DNA of 64,000 bases from Vandiemenella viatica (lineage: Eukaryota; Arthropoda; Insecta; Orthoptera; Morabidae). The stretch covers positions 121,510,095-121,574,094 of the forward strand of contig CM061920.1 in the NCBI GenBank assembly GCA_031002005.1, written 5' to 3'. Shown one piece after another: positions 34,229 to 46,000 of the stretch (position 1 is its first letter; each line of letters opens with the position of its first letter). The notes below the pieces were generated by a model. It saw nothing but the letters and a program-made list of their open reading frames with translations, made no database searches and was not told where the DNA came from. A program made the translations under genes and the position numbers.

Positions 34229-34760
34229 AAAATTCTGCAAATACTTTCTTCATTACTAAAGTTCCTTCATATCACCAAAGAAATCACCTTCTACAAAATT
34301 AATTCTTTATCATAATGACTGAGCGCGAACACGCGTTCTCGTCGACTCAACTGACTGTTCACCTTCACGACGGACTCACCTACTCCACGGCCAACGGCAG
34401 ACTGCCCGCCCAGAAGCCTAGGTGCGTCTTTCTCCCACGCGCACCATGCTTCCGAATTTGGGGTTTACACCCCCGAGTTCACGGACCCGCCAGATGCTGA
34501 TGTCACTAGACGACGACCAGTTTAGTTTCAAACCATGCTTTAAAACTGGGTTCTACCCCCCTAAACCCACGGATTTGGTGGATGCTGAAGTCAACAGACA
34601 ACGACGCAAACCGCCACTATTTAAAACTTCTCAAATTATCTTCCAAAGTAATGAGATGCCGTTTACCAATTACACTATGTTTCCGTAATATAAGCACAAC
34701 TACATCATAAATGATTGATTTTCAACAGAGGAGCATACGAGGTTTATACAATCACTTCTT
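34229..34760. repeat. stretch with an imperfect ~85-bp direct repeat
   Basis: Two related segments, about 34444-34525 and 34532-34608, share CCATGCTT, a GGGKTYTACMCCCC core, a CACGGA motif, GGATGCTGA/AGATGCTGA and a GACGACG end. They are about 70% alike by eye. The open frames through it show no family motif. No gene is supported. Confidence 0.45.
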
Positions 34761-34799
34761 ACTCTTAATTCAAAGCGTGAAAATCAAGCAACCACTTAC

Positions 34800-35082
34800 C
34801 ACAGCTGTCAAGCGATGAATTAAAATCCGATTTAGCAAAATGACAACTACGCACTCGGGTCCACTTTGACGGAGTTTTTCCATGTCGCAGTTGTATAATC
34901 CACCGCTTTTGCCCGTCTTTATCTTTGGAAATAACAAGATAACTGAGACCCCTATTTTTCACCGAAATCTCCAAACATCCGGAGATGGCACCGATTAAGC
35001 GGCGTAATTCCTTGTAGCCTTGTAGCGACGATAGTACATCTAAACACAGTGCTACAACGCAATCGGAAGTTGAGTATACCAC
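34800..35082 (-). pseudogene. THAP-like zinc-finger fragment with a splice-donor-like end
   Basis: The minus-strand frame reads NRGLSYLVISKDKDGQKRWI, then HGKTPSKWTRVRSCHFAKSD and F. THAP domains (C2CH zinc-binding DNA readers, found in host proteins and P-element-type transposases) have a '...PKD...KRW...KPSK..RVCSxHF..xDF' pattern, which fits. The last zinc Cys is replaced (VRS-C-H instead of V-C-S-x-H), and the first Cys pair is not well placed: a C-x4-C occurs too far upstream. A perfect GTAAGT donor (34799 down to 34794) ends the segment. It could be a decayed exon of a THAP gene or a transposon relic; the assignment is tentative. Confidence 0.4.
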
Positions 35083-35329
35083 ATTTCGTAGCCATATTGA
35101 AGTTACAAAGCTGTATAGGAAAGCTTTGTATATTGAGGCAAATACTTACCCGCACCAATCAGAGATATTTGGAGGGATGTTGCACAGCCAAAGTTTCCAT
35201 AGATCTAAGGTGTGGAGGTTGGCATTTGAATATTGCTGGGCCAACGGTCGCAAAGTCAACTCTGGCGGCATAATTTTAGCGAATAGCCACCTTGCGAGGA
35301 GCTACCTTGCGTGAAGGCAGCAAAACAAC

Positions 35330-36010
35330 ACGAACAAAGCCTGTTTTCTATCTGCTAGAGAGCTGTTAAGAAAGTTTGCTGTGCTGTGAAAGGGTTGCAA
35401 CTGGGTGCGGGTAACAAATATTGAAACGATATGTTCTCGTGAGCAGACCCGTACACAGTAATGTTATCAGTTACACAGGCTATGTATTGCATATTACATA
35501 TAGCAGAATTTAAAAGAATTCCTTAGATATAAAATTATTGTTACTTGGTCGTCATTGATAGGTGAATTCCAACCATTAAATAATGATTGCAAAAGCTTTC
35601 AGGTAAGCTCGTCGTGTCTAAGAAGCAGAAGCCTGAACCAACAGAAGACATATGAAAGTGATTGCTTCCATGAATTTCGCCTGTAGGTATGTACATATTT
35701 ATCTGATTTCCCCAATAATTTGAATTCGATATCTATAATGTGGGTTTTATATCAACACAATGTTTTCCAGCGACGGTCTAAACAAGGTTTTGAAACCAAT
35801 TTCCTCACATGCATAATACATTGTTGATACGTTGTTTCTTCACTGCCTCCAATTAATGCAGGACCTTGAAACTTATCCTGTTTATTCTAACAGTTATTAT
35901 TATTATTATTATTACTCCGAGATTCACAAGAAGTGTTTGGCGGAGGGTGCATTGTACCTATCCGAAATGGGAATAGTTAGGATGGGATATACAGGATATG
36001 GCAGGAGGCC
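35330..36010. other. unique intergenic stretch
   Basis: No gene is recognised. A short (ATT)n run is at about 35893-35913. Confidence 0.45.
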
Positions 36011-36014
36011 CCCA

Positions 36015-36125
36015 TGGGCTAATGTGAGGAAGCATCCCAGCATTCGCCTGATGTGATCCGGGCAAACCATGGAAAACCCAGATCCGGATAGCCGGAGTGC
36101 ATTATCGAAACCTACTCCTGTCGGA
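36015..36125 (-). repeat. SINE-A fragment (body)
   Basis: The minus strand carries the middle of SINE-A: complement of GCATCCCAGCATTCGCC, CCATGGAAAACCCAGATCC and the start of the B-box region. Head and tail are degraded or missing. Confidence 0.6.
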
Positions 36126-36370
36126 TTTTAAGTTTACTCGTCCGGTAAATACTTTCTATTCTATTCCCTAATCGCTCGTGGAAAAAATGACTACAGGAAT
36201 GAATCGGTTCTGGCCTTGATTTCCCTTATCTTATTTTCGCGGTCATTCCGAGATATTAGTGTTGCTGGTTATGCATCATCATTCTATTTCGGAAACATGT
36301 GAAAATGTTTGTCAGTAGTAATCGCCTAGAAGGTCAGTAAAAATAGCTTAACATATTTTACTAGGATGTT

Positions 36371-36455
36371 ACCGAGCCCGCTGGGTAAGCAGTAACGGGC
36401 TGGCCTCACATTCGGCAGGGCGCGGCTTGAAATACCCGTCTGGCCATCCGGATTA
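36371..36455 (+). repeat. SINE-A head fragment
   Basis: The head ACCGAGCCCGCTGGGTAAGC, the spacer GGCCTCACATTCGG and a mutated B box (GGCTTGAAATACCCG) are followed by CATCCGGAT; the copy then stops and a T-rich tract begins. Confidence 0.65.
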
Positions 36456-36485
36456 TTTCAATTTTTTGTTTTTTTTTGTTTCTTT

Positions 36486-36665
36486 CTTATGGCTTTACGC
36501 CTCGTCGACACCGATATCATTAGAGGGGGGAAGGGACTAGGAACAAGGAACGGGTAAGAAATTCAGCCATCGCTTTTGAATTGATTTGGGAAAACCGAAA
36601 TATGGATGCCCGGACGGGGATCGATATTTCATGGTTTCCCAAAGTCACTCCCAATTTCGGGATCG

Positions 36666-36711
<46 letters not shown>
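36486..36711 (-). repeat. rearranged SINE-A pieces ending in a long A tract
   Basis: Positions 36486-36624 read as SINE-A on the minus strand, from the tail (complement of GGCTTTACGCCTCGTCGACA) to just before the B box (complement of GCCCGGACGGGGATCGA). Positions 36628-36669 read as SINE-A body on the plus strand (CATGGTTTCCCAAAGTCACT). An uninterrupted run of about 41 A follows (36671-36711). The switch of strand inside the copy suggests an inversion or template switch at insertion. Confidence 0.6.
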
Positions 36712-36715
<4 letters not shown>

Positions 36716-36984
36716 TGGCTGTTCCAATGCGCAATACGCTCCTTAATGATGTAGTGGCACGCTACCAAATGTGCGAGACACCGACCAAGGTGTAGCGTCA
36801 CATCGTGTTCCTGGAAGCAGTGAATCTCTCAGAAACATCAAACTTCGAAAGCTGAATTTAGTATTCCATCATTTTTTTATTTTATTACCTGCCGCAGATT
36901 TCACTAGGGTAAACATTTCGAGCAATGCTTTTAATTTCAATAATCGCCACTCTCCTCCAAACAGTTGTTTATTCGAATTTTAAG

Positions 36985-37699
36985 GACAATAAAGTTTCTT
37001 GCGATTAGAGCCTTTTCCGGTGTTATCGGAGACAGTTACGGAGTGGAAGCGGCGCTGCTTATCGTCCGTTGTGTCTGGTCGCAGCGGCGGACGAGCGACC
37101 GGCGGCATCGACCACGTCGACTTCCGGCCATCGACCGCGGCGTGCGGCGTGGTGCGGCGGTCGACTCGACCTTTACGTTGACGCTGCTACCTGCTGCTGT
37201 GACAACACCTGCCGAGATCAATGCGCAGTCGCCAGTCAACGCAGCCGACACACAGACGAGCTCAAAATGAGAAGTCATACACGAGATTATGACGAATTCC
37301 TGGTTAAATTATGTGCTTCTAGTGAAATACACGACATAGGTCGTAATATTTTAGCCTCGCTCATAAATTACCCAAACAATGCGATAATAGGTTCGGAGAT
37401 AAGCTGTTTTTCTTATAACATAAATAGCAAAAAAGATTTTAACACAGCAAGAAAAGGCGAACAGAGGATACGTCAATATAATCTGTGGATGAATAATGTT
37501 CGTTAGCGTAGGTACCAGAAATCGAATGTGTGCCATATATTTTCGTTTACTTGGCTACATTTCATCCTGATATACCAGAAAACCAAGTTGTTACCTTAGG
37601 GATTTCTCTTTTTTTATTATTATTATTACCGTGATAATCTCCTGGACTCTTAATAGAATTTGATTTAGACTCCTCTGTTGTGCTCTATGAGAATGTATA

Positions 37700-37735
<36 letters not shown>
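36985..37735 (+). other. GC-rich unit ending in poly(A), possible unknown retroposon
   Basis: A strongly GC- and CpG-rich head (about 36990-37270) in an AT-rich region is followed by an 80-codon frame beginning MRSHTRDYDEFLVKLCASSE (37267-37506). It ends in about 30 A (37704-37733). No domain was recognised in the frame. The layout (GC-rich 5' part, short frame, poly(A)) resembles a retroposed transcript or the 5'-plus-3' ends of an internally deleted LINE. No target duplication was found by eye, so the limits are uncertain. Confidence 0.35.
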
Positions 37736-37917
37736 TATGAGAGCTGAGCGCACACGGTTTTAAAGAGTCAAATATTGGAAAATTTTGGCTTCTGCCTGAA
37801 TTATTAAAGTTTTCTGCTTTAACCTTTAAGATGTAAGTAGACAATGATCGGAAGAATATTACTTTTAGCTTATATCTAATTGTAATAAATAACTTGAAAT
37901 AAACGTAATTATTATGA

Positions 37918-38156
37918 TTTACTTATTGCTTTACGCCTCGCCGACGTTGAGATCATTAGAGGCGGGATGGGACTGGGGCACAAGGGACGGGATGGAATTC
38001 TGTCATGGCCTTTTTGAAGGAAGCATCACGGCATTCGCCTGGAGTGATTCGGGGAAACCATAGAAAACCCAGATCTGGATGCCTGGACGGTGATTCGAAC
38101 CACCGTCCTCCCGAATGTGAGGCCAGAGCGTTAACCAGTCATCCACTACGCTCGGT
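37918..38156 (-). repeat. SINE-A copy, full length
   Basis: The minus strand reads the complete family: head (complement of GTTAACCAGTCATCCACTAC), B box (complement of GGTGATTCGAACC), body and tail (complement of TTACTTATTGCTTTACGCCT). A likely target duplication CGTAATTA flanks it (37904-37911 and 38160-38167). This is the best-preserved minus-strand copy. Confidence 0.88.
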
Positions 38157-38947
38157 AAGCGTAATTAGAATCTACTTTCGCAGCATTTTCGTTTGTAGCA
38201 ACTGAAGGCAACCCTAATCAAATAACTTTAAGAGCTAAGAACGTCAAACTCATTCGATTTCAATTCGTCTCGTGTTATGTTGATTCCAGTAACTATGAAA
38301 TGATGTTAAGTTACGCATAACCAGAGAACTAACCAGAGATGGTGCCAACGGTGTATATGGAAGGAGAAGTCTTTACATATATGCGAGTTTTGCTGTTGGA
38401 TGGGGATAATGCAAATCTCTCACCACTACCAAAAATGGAAAAAAAATCTATCATATCGCTTTCACAGAGAAGAGCTATTTCATGAAGCCCGCCAGAAGAA
38501 TCCCATTAAAATTTTTTATCGCGACTAGCTTTGTGTTTGTAGCTTCAGATGAGAGTGGTGGAACAAATTGTTTTCTCTCATGTCGTGGACATTAATACTG
38601 ATGTATCGATTGAATAGTACCATCTCAAAGAGGTCTGCATGTAATTTAATAACTATGAAACATGCTGTCCTAAAATGCTGAGTCACTAATTTAATTTTCT
38701 ACCACGAAAACTTATACGAGGAAACAATACAGACTTAGAGTAACGAACCTGTGTTGGAATTACTCAGTTCAGGAGACAGATAAAAATAATGTTTCATATG
38801 TTCGCTTAGAGGTATGACGTAATCTATATATCATTCAGTTGCGTAGATTTGTCTTGTGGCTTGTGCAGTATTCCTACTTTCTTAGATTGTTATACGCAAC
38901 AAATTTGGCATTCACACAATTAGAATTACAGTGTAAATAATTTCTAC
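38157..38947. other. unique AT-rich intergenic stretch
   Basis: No gene or repeat recognised. Confidence 0.45.
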
Positions 38948-38958
38948 ATAATTTTTAC

Positions 38959-39984
38959 TGGAACAATTTGTCGTCGTCGTCGGCCATACTCGTTTCCGAG
39001 TTTATGTTGCTCTCTTGCGTGTTTATTTGTGTGTGCGCTGGTAGCTGATCAGGCCGATTCTTGCATAGAACAGTCGTCCGCACACACTGCACCCAAATGT
39101 GGGTGGCTGGCGCGGTAGGGTTTGTCGGGCTTTCCGCCTTAAACGGCATTCAGCTGCCAGACTTCGCCGCTCCTCTTCGAAACGTGCCACTGCTGCGGAG
39201 GTAGTTTTGCGCCATAGAACGCGGTCTTTTGTGAGGCTGTCCCAGGTGGTAAGGTCTATATTAGTTTTCTTCAGGGTCTTCTTGAACTGATCTTTGTAGC
39301 GTTTCTTAGGGGCACCGCGAGTTCTGCTGGCAGTGCTGTGCTCACCGTATAAAAGTTGGCGAGGGAGTCTACTGTTGCTCATACGCTGAACGTGTCCAAC
39401 CCATCTAAGTTGGTGGCTGATGATGAGGGCTTCAATGCTATACATTTGAGCTCTTTCCAAGACTCTAATGTTGGACACATAGTCGTCCCATTTAATGTTC
39501 ATTATAGAGCGAAGTTTTAGCTGGTGAAATCGCTCCATTTTCTTAATATCTCGCCGGTAGAGTGTCCATGTCTCACACCCATACAGCAACGTGGAGACAA
39601 CTACAGCTTGGTAGACCATCAGCTTGGTGCTTAAATTAAGATCTTTGTTTAGGAACACTCGCCGAGTTATTCGTCCAAAGGCTATGTGTGCTGCACGAAT
39701 TCTGTTTTCTACATCCTTCTCTGCTGTGCACTGTGTAGAGAGAATGCTTCCAAGGTAGGAGAAGCTATCTACTTGCTCAAGGGCTGTGCCGGAGTTGGTA
39801 ACATCAAAGTCTGGGTCAGGCCAAAACGGTCATATGCGTCCTTGAAGTAGTTTACGGACTGTTGTATCTGCTGAGGAGTATGTGCTGGAGAGGTGTTGTC
39901 ATCTGCATACTGCAGTTCTGTTACCTGGGTGAGGAAAGTTAATCTTGATGAGCGGAGTCTTGCTGGATTAAACACATATTGAAA
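38959..39984 (-). mobile_element. 5'-truncated non-LTR retrotransposon
   Basis: The minus strand encodes the last part of a reverse transcriptase. In order: ELQYADDN (the catalytic YADD, near 39900), VDSFSYLGSILS, then YQAVVVSTLLYGCETWTL, the long tail LRWVGHVQRM and a terminal C2H2-like finger CSVCGRLFYARIGLISYQRT before the stop at 39023. Everything before YADD is missing. Imperfect flanking repeats ATAATTTTTAC (38948-38958) and ATAATTTTAC (39985-39994) look like a target duplication. The 3' end is a GAC-repeat-like stretch (complement of TCGTCGTCGTCGG). The clade cannot be fixed by eye. Confidence 0.8.
39023..39980 (-). pseudogene. LINE reverse-transcriptase ORF, C-terminal part, broken
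   Basis: Target-primed reverse transcription enzyme fragment. A 211-codon open frame (39658 down to 39023) carries the post-RT tail and the finger. The YADD part (39975 down to about 39830) is in another frame, with the sequence between also readable in the shifted frame (AEKDVENRIRAAHIAFGRIT), so at least one frameshift lies near 39815. It lacks the endonuclease and most RT motifs and cannot be active. Confidence 0.8.
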
Positions 39985-39994
39985 ATAATTTTAC

Positions 39995-40628
39995 CTTAAT
40001 TTTTCGTCAATCATAACAATTATTTTTACATTATAAACAGCTTTATAAGTAGTATAGCATAGTATAGCGATCTTAAGATGTTGGTTCAGTACACTAAGAC
40101 AAGCTACGAAATTTAAAGGAAGATTTAATGACAAGCACAAATCAAATGCATGCATAAACTTAAAAATATATATTATTTTAGTGTTGGAAATAATGCGAAG
40201 ACTTTTTCAATCACTGTTTGAGAATTAAGATTTACCACCGAGAATCAGCATTATATCGAAAATGTTAGGAATCATCAGCAGAAATAAAAAACTAGCAGGC
40301 TAATTGTTAAAGCCGATATCAGTAAAAAAAAAAAAAAAAAAAAAGCGAAAATCGTAGCAAACCACGTGAGTGAGTGTCAATTAAGTTTTAAGTCCAATAT
40401 TATCAGCATTTTCCCCAATTTTCATTTCACTTGTCTATGGACTACAATCAAGCAACTTCTTTACCTGTTCTGAGTTTCTTCCGCTGTCGCCAATACTGCT
40501 TCAATCTCTGTATCACACTTTTTCTTCTTTTCCGAGAATACCCTCTTTTTCCTGATTAGTTTTTCTTCGGACAGATCCCTTGCCGCATGTTTTACTCTAA
40601 ACTCTTCCCCATCTTCGATGACTTCTGC
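39995..40628. other. unique AT-rich intergenic stretch
   Basis: No gene recognised. An A run of about 20 lies at 40325-40344. Confidence 0.45.
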
Positions 40629-40862
40629 CGAGCGTGGTGGGAGTGCGGTAACGCTGTGACCTTGAATTCTGGAGGACGCCGGTTCGATTCCTCGTCCAGC
40701 CATCCAGATTTTGGTTTTCCATGGTCCCCAAATCACTCCAGATGAATGCTGGGATATTTCCTTTAAAAGAAAGGCCTAATTCCTATCCATTACACGTTCC
40801 CAGATTTTTTCCACCTCTAATGATTTCGATGTCAACTAGGTGTAAAGTCACAAGGAAAAAAT
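40629..40862 (+). repeat. SINE-A copy, full length
   Basis: The head CGAGCGTGGTGGGAGTGCGG, the B box GGTTCGATTCCTCG, the body CCAGATTTTGGTTTTCCATG and CCCCAAATCACTCCAG, and the tail TCTAATGATTTCGATGTCAA with an A-rich end are all present. It is more diverged in the tail than 55529-55758. Confidence 0.85.
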
Positions 40863-41171
40863 CTGTCTTCCGCCATCTGTCACACGTTTTTAGATTCTGA
40901 TGTATTTCCTTTACCCATGGAAATAATTCTTCCTGTTTCCTTGAAAAATCACAATTTTTTTCTGTTCTTTCTGGTTCCATTCACTTGATGTGACTATAAA
41001 AAGATAATCTTTTTTGCCTAATTGTGTTTGAGACCTTTTCAAACTATTGTATAATTCTTGGTTCTATATCAAACGGAAATTAAATTCGCTTGCTGCCACT
41101 ATTTTGGTCTCAAAATTCAGCATTTTTTATTTATAATGAAATTATTTTCAAATAAAACTCTGTACCAAAGA

Positions 41172-41180
41172 GATTTATCT
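41172..41180 (+). repeat. probable target-site duplication of the LINE, left
   Basis: GATTTATCT directly before the LINE start resembles GAATTTTATCT (48397-48407) directly after its poly(A). Extended to AAAGAGATTTATCT against AAAGAATTTTATCT, 12 of 14 bases agree. The mismatches imply an old insertion. Confidence 0.55.
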
Positions 41181-41213
41181 CAGTCTCGTTCGAGCAGCGG
41201 TACGGTACGGTCG
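41180..41213 (+). promoter_or_regulatory. internal LINE promoter: initiator plus DPE
   Basis: TCAGTC at 41180-41185 matches the arthropod initiator TCAGTY with A+1 at 41182. Counting from it, +28 to +32 (41209-41213) is GGTCG, an exact fit to the downstream promoter element RGWYV at the required spacing. Jockey- and I-type insect LINEs use this internal, TATA-less pair so that transcripts start at the first element base. This also supports the 5' end as complete. Confidence 0.7.
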
Positions 41214-41379
41214 GTTTTCCTGGTACGCGAAGTTTCCCTGTGTGCCGAGTTAACACTATCGCGAACCGTGCGCTTAACCAACACAAGTTTACCTGTCGAC
41301 AACCGGAATATCTACACTAGTGCAACCTCTAATTACGTAAATTGTTACCTAACCGGCGGCGGTTGCGTCGGTAATCGCC

Positions 41380-43031
41380 ATGCACAGTGGGGAGTATGGT
41401 GAAGGCGGAACGCAGCAGAATAACCCAGCGAACCCAGTTCCACAATCAGATGGAGACGACGAGTTACCCTCAGTGATACGAAGTGCTATTCAAACAGTGG
41501 CAGTGAACGTAGCAGATGACGAGCTTCATATGTACGTAGAAGAACCCAGATCATCGAAACGCCCGTGCGGAAACCAGGACGACCAGCAGCCTGCAGGAAA
41601 AACGGAGAAAATGCCACGCGTCTCCAAATCGCAGTCAGCTGTCGCAGCCAGAGCAGAGGAGTCAACAACAACACCAGCCCAACAGCCTACGCCAATGAAC
41701 GAAGTGAGTAATGGTGCCCCTACATCAACCCCTACCAGGCTTGTGTCTAATAACTATGAGATGTATGATAAGGGCCCATTTGTGATCATAGTTGAAAGCA
41801 CTGACAAAAAGGTGGGGAGGTTACATCCAATGGCACTAGGGAAAATGCTCCGGTTGGAAAGTGGGACCTCCTTTAATAATATCATTAACATCTACCCTGC
41901 AGGGCAAAATAGAGTAAAAATTGAACTATCCACTGCGGCGGCAGCTAATGCACTGGTGAGAAGTAATGTATTCCCCAGGTACAAACTTGAAGCATATATC
42001 CCTAGCTACCTGGTCACTAAACAAGGGATCATTAGGAATATAGAGACATCATTATCAGAGGAAGAGATCTTAGCAGTCATTTGCAGCCCAGTTCAGGTCA
42101 TTTCAGTAAGAAGATTTTACAAAAACACAGTAGAAAATAACGCAACTATAAAGAAACCATTACCAGTTTGTTCTATTACATTTAAAGCACAAAAAAGGCC
42201 CGACAATGTGAAAATCCATGGAGTCCGTTGTCCGGTTAGAACCTTATGTACCGTCTGTTCTCCAGTGCTTCAACTGTTTGCGCTATGGCCATATAGCAAG
42301 CAATGCCGTAGCCAAACCACGTTGCAAATATTGTGGCGGTACTCACGATAGCAGCACCTGCACTATTACCTCTCAACCTTCATGTTTATACTGCGCAGGC
42401 CCCCATATGGCTACTGATAAATCATGCCCGGAGTTCATAAAACAGAAGGAAATAAAACGTAGGATGGCCTACCAAGACATTAGCTAACCGTGAGGCACTA
42501 GCCTCTTTAGATAACAGACAATACGCTAGGGCTGCGGCTGCCTCACCACCTGATACAAGAGACATCGCCGAGTTCCCTACATTACCTAACAACCAGGGTA
42601 CGCTCCCATTTCCACAGGACACCCCAGCGCAACTGGACAACTTTAAGACATATCAAAATACAAACCCCGGACCATTCAGACGGGACCCCATGATCCTACC
42701 CGGAAGCCACATTAAAACTGCCCGACCCCAACAGATACCTACACCGAGACATAGCGATAACTGGAAGGGCTACCAACAACTCCTAATACCAAACCAAAGA
42801 CCATTGGATCCAATACCAGCTAGCAAATCCAATCCTGTAGATGAACCAGGTGCTACCACAAGCCCACTGGGCAGAGACCACATAATAGATATAATACTTC
42901 ACTGTGTCATCTCCCTGGTACAGAACACCCAACTTGGAGGAAACCCAATACCAATAGATGCGTTAAGGGAAAACATCAGTAATCTGATCAGTAACTCAAT
43001 AGTTGATCGCCATTATGGCCAAGCCCAATAA
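41380..43031 (+). pseudogene. LINE ORF1, gag-like RNA-binding protein, frameshifted
   Basis: It starts MHSGEYGEGG and would be about 550 codons. It holds a low-complexity N-terminal third, a conserved middle domain (GPFVIIVES, LHPMALGKML, YIPSYLVTKQGIIRNI, LSEEEI) typical of I-type gag, then zinc knuckles (CFNCLRYGH..., CKYCGGTHDSSTC, CLYCAGPHMATDKSC). ORF1 protein binds element RNA and forms particles. Frame changes lie near 42237 and 42472; a paired deletion and insertion inside knuckle 1 removes its last Cys (QCRS is legible in the other frame). The C-terminal part continues in a third frame to the stop at 43031. Confidence 0.88.
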
Positions 43032-43091
43032 CATTCTCCAGTGTAACATTCGAGCCACCCACGCAAATAGAGAAAATTTGATCCAACAAAA

Positions 43092-46000
43092 ATGGCTACA
43101 CAAATTAATAACATGCTGTATTGGAACGCAAGGTCCTTACGATCTAATAAAGAAAGTTTGAGCGGGCTCTAAATATGCACGATGTAGCTATTGGGACAGT
43201 AGTGGAAACCTGGCTAAAGCCAGAAGATAAACTAACAGTTAAAGGCTACAATGTAATCAGATGTGACAGGATACATGGATACGGTGGGGCAGCGCTCATA
43301 ATTAAAAAATGCTTAGAATACAGGACCATTCAGCTAATCAACAGTAATACAGCCCTTGAGGCCTGCGCAGCTAGCATTAAGAGCGGCCACACCTATATAA
43401 CAGTTGCAGCAGTATACAGAGCACCTAATACAACTGTATCAAAACAACAACTTATACGGCTCTTAAGACAACTCCCACAACCATATATTATCATGGGTGA
43501 TTTTAATGGCCATAACACAGCTTGGGGAAGTAGTAACTCAGATCGTATGGGCCGAATCCTCATGGAGGCAATAGAAGAGGAAAACTTGGTAATTTTAAAT
43601 GATTGTTCGGAAACCCGGATTATCAAGCCAACGGAAAACAAATCCGCTGTGGATATTACTATTTCTTCACCTGCGCTTGCACACCTCTACAACTGGGAAG
43701 TCCTCCAGGAACCATTGGGGTCGGACCATCTCCCCATCCTGTTGAGATCGAGATGCCGCAATCCAAAAGATAGCGCCCCATCCCCAACATATAAATGGAA
43801 TCTGGCTAAGGCTAATTGGATAAAGTATCGGGAAACAGTAAATGCATATATAGAAGAGGATAGTAAATCAGATAATGGAAGTGAAAACTACAATTATATC
43901 CTTAAAACCATAGAGAGAGCCGCAACAGAAGCGATCCCGATAAACAAACCAAGGAAGCAAAACCCACGTATAACCCCCCCGTGGTGGGACAACGATTGCA
44001 GTCACTTGGTGCAAGAAAGGAAAGAGGCTTTGAAAAACTACAAAAGGTGCTGCACAGAAGAGAACTATATTACCCTTATGAAAATACAGGCACGCACGAA
44101 GAGATTATTAAAAGAGAAGAAGAGGCAAGGCTGGAGAAAGTTCTGTGAAAGCTTGAATAAAAACACACCGCTGACACAGATATGGAAACGGGTGAAGAGC
44201 TTTCGCCATGCTGTTGACGACCACCAACATCCCACAGAGATTAAGCCAGAAATCGCAGAAGGAATACTCGCCAGACTGACCCCTCCGGCAGCACACAATC
44301 ACATATGGCTGCAACCAAGTATGGATCAGGAGCACCCTATACTCAAACCATTTGACATGATCGACTTGGAAAGGACACTATTAAACTGCAGCAATACAGC
44401 CCCTGGACCTGATAATATTTCATACTCAATGATAAAACACCTACCTACCTCTGGAAAATCCATTCTACTAAGCATGTTAAACAAGGTATGGCAAGAAGGA
44501 AGATATACCCCTGAACTAAAAACTGGCAGGATAATACCCCTGCTAAAACAGGAAAGGACTCCAAAGATGCAGCCTCCTATCGACCATAACCCTTCTACCG
44601 TGTCCCCTTAAGATCCTAGAAAAAATGGTCAAACACAGGATGGAGTGGTACATCGAAAACAACAACTTGTTACCAGAACACCAGTTGGGTTTCCGGAAAG
44701 GTAAAGGAACCAATGAGTTATTGGCACAACTGGTAACAGACATACAAAATTGCCAGAGTAGGAATGGATACCTGTATGCCGTATATATTGATCTATCTAG
44801 TGCCTACGATAACGTCAGCATCCCAGTATTGGCAGATAAGCTAAAACGCATGAGGTTCCCACACAGGTTCATAGGAAACATATGTGCACTACTACAAAAC
44901 AGAATCTTGATCATTAATAGTAAAACAGGCAGAGTTGGACCAAGAGAGACTAGCAGCGGTCTACCGCAAGGCTCTACATTATCCCCGCTACTATTCAACA
45001 TATACACATCAGACCTAGCACAGATACTAGCAGAAAACACATATATACTACAATATGCTGATGATTTATGTATATATGCAATTGGAAATACAATACTAGA
45101 GGCCAAGGAAGCTCTATCCACCACGCTGATAAACCTTGAAAAATGGTTGAGGGAAAATGGAATGACGATTGCCCCCGAAAAATCAGAAGCCTGTATATAT
45201 ACGCGTCACAAACTACCACATATAACTTCAGTCAACATAGGTCCCTACAAAATACCATACAAAAGGAACGTAAAATACCTAGGACTAATAATAGACTCAA
45301 AACTGACCTGGGCACAACACATAAAGCATATTCTAAAGAAATGTGAGAAAGCCATCAATGTAATGAGGGCCACTACCGGATATTGGTGGGGGACAGACCC
45401 ACAAACAAGCATATTACTGTACCGAACGCTAGTCCGACCACACCTTGACTACGGATGTATATGTTATGGAGGCGCATCAAACAGCTTAACCCAACAACTA
45501 GACAAAGTCCAGTACAAGGCGTTACGCCTGTGCACTGGGGCGATGGCTTCAACACCTACAAACGCCCTATTAGTAGAGGCCCTGGAACCGCCACTGGAAA
45601 TACGAAGGGAATATATAAGTGCAAAATTCGTGCTAAGACAACTACAAACGCCCAACAGTTCTCTGATAAAAGCAATAACAACATTAGAAAGAAACTGCAA
45701 AACATTACACTTTTGGAAACGGAAACGGACACCTCTGCTAGCAACAGCGTACTCTGAAGTAAAACAATATCAAAACATGATATATACCCTATCGAAACTC
45801 CCGTGCTTCCAAGTTAACTACGATACAACCACCATGAAACCCAATAATGAAATGAATATACCATTTGGGGAAAACTCAGAGCAGAATAGAGCCTTGATAG
45901 CCGACCACACGGATGCAGACAATGATATATGTCACATATACACGGACGGCTCCAAGACTGAAGAGGGCGTGGGGTGTGCATATGTAGTAACACAAACCTC

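Noticed and set aside
35145..35150. Second GTAAGT donor and a TATACAG acceptor just upstream of the THAP-like fragment, implying two exons
   Set aside because: The implied intron would be about 39 bp, too short to trust, and the upstream frame has no motif.
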